Source: RUG13091 sp045113315
Lineage (GTDB): Bacteria; Bacillota_I; Bacilli_A; RFN20; CAG-826
Assembly: GCA_045113315.1 (NCBI GenBank)
Contig: JBGUIX010000006.1
Coordinates: 268,295 to 332,294 of the forward strand
DNA length: 64,000 nucleotides
Direction: 5' to 3'
Part shown: piece after piece, positions 62,143 to 64,000 of the stretch
Position numbering within the stretch: the stretch's first letter is position 1
How the letters are laid out: every line of letters starts with the position of its first letter
Translations under genes and position numbers: made by a program
Notes under the pieces: model-generated
What the model was told of the DNA's origin: nothing
The model's database searches: none
The model's input: only the letters and a program-made list of their open reading frames with translations

Positions 62143-63726
62143 TTATTTTACAGTTATTTTGCTGCCATTTCTATAAGAAAATGTAACAGAACCATCGATG
62201 TGGATCGTTGCGTTATCTATGAAAAAGCAAAATGTGTCCTCATCATAAACCAGCAATTCGTCTGGTCGCTTATTTAAATCCTTAATAAATAATTGAATCT
62301 CCCTCTTAAGAAGGGTTTTTCTTTTGATTTCTAATTCGATGGTTTTCATCTCCTCAGTTAAGGCGTCATATTCTTTAACGTATGATTCATGCTTTCTTGT
62401 GTACTCATCTGCATCCACTTCCTTTGTTTTTGCAGATTCAATGAGATTATCAACTAGAACCACTAAATCATCAGCTTTTTGTTTAAGCTCAGCCATTCTT
62501 GTTTCTTCCTTAGATGTATCGCTCAACAAAGTAATTAACTCTTCAGAATCAATTATCAGTTGTTTTTTATTACCCATAAATTTTGAGTATGACTTCAAGA
62601 ACAGGGATTGGAGTTCCTCTTCCTTAAAGGAAGGCGTGCAGCATTTAACGTTGTTTTTGAACTTATTGTTACATTGGTAAATGAAGTATCTGTACTTATC
62701 GGTGCTATGCCATAGCTTTCTTCCATAATATCCACCACAACATTCGCAGATGAACTTAGAAGAGAACTCATTCTTACCCGAAAAGATAACACCGAGTTTT
62801 TTTCTTCTTTCAATTTCGATTTGGGTGGCATCCCAATCATCTGGCGTGATAATGCACTCGTGATGGTTTTCTTGGTAATATTGCTCTAATTCACCGTTGT
62901 TCTTCACCACTTTGTGTTCGAGGAAGTTCTTCACATATCCTTTTTGAGTAAGAGTCGCACCTTTATATTTCTCGTTTCTTAAGATGGACATAATCGTAGA
63001 CTGAGGCCACTTTTTCTTACCGTGAGGCGTTGGAATGTTAAGTTCTTCTAAAAGCTTACAAATGTAATTTATTGATTTGCCTTTATTGAATTCTTTATAA
63101 ATAAGCCTTACCGTTTCAGCTTCTTTTTCATTCACTTTGAACCCAATCAAGTCATCTTCGTGTCGATCATATCCAAGGAATGTTGAAAAAGCTACAAAAC
63201 TGTATCCGTCCCTCATCCTTTTTCTTTTACCCCATTTGACGTTTTCAGAAATGTTTCTAGATTCTTCTTGGGCTATAGAAGCTAAGATTGTGAGCATAAG
63301 CTCACCGTTATTATCAAATGTGTATATGTTCTGCTCTTCAAAATAAATCTCCACCCCTTTGTCTTTAAGCTCTCTAGTAATGGAGATGGTATCAAGTGTA
63401 TTTCTCGCAAAACGAGATACTGACTTGGTAATAACTAGGTCAATCTTGCCAGCTCTAGCATCATCAATCATTTCATTAAAACCATCTCTGTTTTTTGTTG
63501 ATGTGCCGCTTATTCCTTTATCTGTATACACTTTGACCAGCTCCCATTCAGGGTTTGCGGTTATGTATTTTGTGTAATAATCGACTTGAGCTTCATAGGA
63601 GTTTGTTTGTTCGTCCATCTCCGTTGAAACTCTAGCATACGCAGCAACTCTTCTCTTTTTAAGAGAATCAATTGGTGCTTTTGTTAAAGGATTGACTTTA
63701 CTTGGAATTACGATGACTTTTGACAT
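62143..63726 (-). CDS. large serine recombinase
   Basis: A 527-residue site-specific recombinase. The catalytic N-terminal resolvase domain has AAYARVSTEMDEQTNSYEAQ with the nucleophilic Ser, KSVSRFARNTLDTISI, and the Recombinase domain follows (GYDRHEDDL; KGKSINYICKLLEELNIPTP). The zinc-ribbon part has FICECCGGYYGRKLW and a later Cys pair (CNNKFKNNVKCCTP), then a coiled-coil segment. This is the integrase type of Tn4451/Tn5397-like elements. It starts inside the 3' end of the second recombinase gene (29-base overlap). Confidence 0.93.
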   Translation of the reverse strand: MSKVIVIPSKVNPLTKAPIDSLKKRRVAAYARVSTEMDEQTNSYEAQVDYYTKYITANPEWELVKVYTDKGISGTSTKNRDGFNEMIDDARAGKIDLVITKSVSRFARNTLDTISITRELKDKGVEIYFEEQNIYTFDNNGELMLTILASIAQEESRNISENVKWGKRKRMRDGYSFVAFSTFLGYDRHEDDLIGFKVNEKEAETVRLIYKEFNKGKSINYICKLLEELNIPTPHGKKKWPQSTIMSILRNEKYKGATLTQKGYVKNFLEHKVVKNNGELEQYYQENHHECIITPDDWDATQIEIERRKKLGVIFSGKNEFSSKFICECCGGYYGRKLWHSTDKYRYFIYQCNNKFKNNVKCCTPSFKEEELQSLFLKSYSKFMGNKKQLIIDSEELITLLSDTSKEETRMAELKQKADDLVVLVDNLIESAKTKEVDADEYTRKHESYVKEYDALTEEMKTIELEIKRKTLLKREIQLFIKDLNKRPDELLVYDEDTFCFFIDNATIHIDGSVTFSYRNGSKITVK

Positions 63727-64000
63727 TTCTTTTCCTCTCTTTCATTTTTTGTTTCATTTCAGGTGTCCATGATTCACGTCTACTTGGGTTCTCCCAATTA
63801 ACGGTTTTTTCTCTTCCATCATTAAAGCGGAAGACTAGAATGTTTGGATAAACAGAAACGATCTCTTTTATTTCTCTAAGAAATACCGACTCATCAAATT
63901 GAGTTAAATTAAGCACTTCATTCGCTTTTTCGATGATTATGCTTTCTCTAATTTGCTTTGACGTGCAGTAGTTCTTTCCTAAGCTATTAAAACGGTTACA
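63698..64000 (-). CDS. second large serine recombinase, C-terminal part (runs off the window)
   Basis: The frame stays open to the right edge. It reads CNRFNSLGKNYCTSKQIRES, a zinc-ribbon end of a large serine recombinase, then VFRFNDGREKTVNWENPSRR and a Lys-rich tail. Without the missing part a short frame from a GTG at 63916 would be called, but that is an internal codon. Tandem overlapping recombinases occur in several Bacillota integrative elements. The catalytic domain lies outside the window. Confidence 0.8.
   Translation of the reverse strand, partial: CNRFNSLGKNYCTSKQIRESIIIEKANEVLNLTQFDESVFLREIKEIVSVYPNILVFRFNDGREKTVNWENPSRRESWTPEMKQKMKERKRNVKSHRNSK

Noticed and set aside
62595..62840. 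81-residue frame inside the large serine recombinase
   Set aside because: It is an alternative frame of the recombinase on the same strand, with no support of its own.

Overview
The window is low-GC, gene-dense bacterial DNA with a standard code: TGA works as a stop (the gene ending at 38804) and TGG codes Trp. The gene set (rpsO-pnp, ribF-truB, rimP-nusA-infB-rbfA, degV, cardiolipin synthase, Cys-lipoproteins, BspA-type and InlB-type surface repeats, an RNase J2-like paralogue) fits an uncultured Bacillota/Bacilli gut anaerobe of the RF39/Izemoplasmatales/Erysipelotrichia kind. That placement is inference; no rRNA is present. Most genes lie on the minus strand.

Layout. 1-5 kb: end of an RNase J-like gene, an anaerobic glycerol-3-phosphate oxidoreductase trio (GlpA-like, GlpB-like, DUF1667) and cls. 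5-10 kb: pnp, rpsO, ribF, truB, then a divergent TtcA-GNAT fusion. 10.9-17.4 kb: a molybdenum/tungsten cofactor island (modABC, MOSC-MogA fusion, moaC, MoeA-like protein, moaA, flavin reductase) with a possible structured leader. 17.5-21.9 kb: the rimP-nusA-infB-rbfA translation operon. 22-31.5 kb: membrane, Sel1, ASCH and HAD genes, a three-gene operon led by a 16-residue-repeat protein, cysK, an acyltransferase, a phosphatase lipoprotein and degV. 31.8-46 kb: tRNA-Thr, rimO, a MacB-like ABC exporter, a TetR gene, mscS, a CRP-like regulator with a perfect TGTGA-N6-TCACA site, an ABC importer lacking an ATPase gene, a GT2/acyltransferase pair, a surface protein, tRNA-Phe and tRNA-Asp. 46-52.6 kb: rubrerythrin, small membrane proteins, a TetR/free-methionine-sulfoxide-reductase pair, a lipoprotein, a DUF4097 protein and a flavodoxin.

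52.6-64 kb is accessory DNA. A Fic toxin with a short overlapping VbhA-like antitoxin, an InlB-repeat lipoprotein, a GNAT protein behind an unidentified leader RNA, a CPA-type antiporter behind a fluoride riboswitch, and a glycosyltransferase-acyltransferase fusion are each separated by a short element: a terminator hairpin followed by tandem boxes (GTGATAC, TGTAACAT or TGTCGG types). These resemble solo ends of IS21-family elements, yet no transposase remains. The region closes with an XRE-membrane regulator, an unrecognised 386-residue protein, a cluster of GGTTGCA repeats and two overlapping large serine recombinase genes, the second running off the window, which suggests one end of an integrated mobile element.
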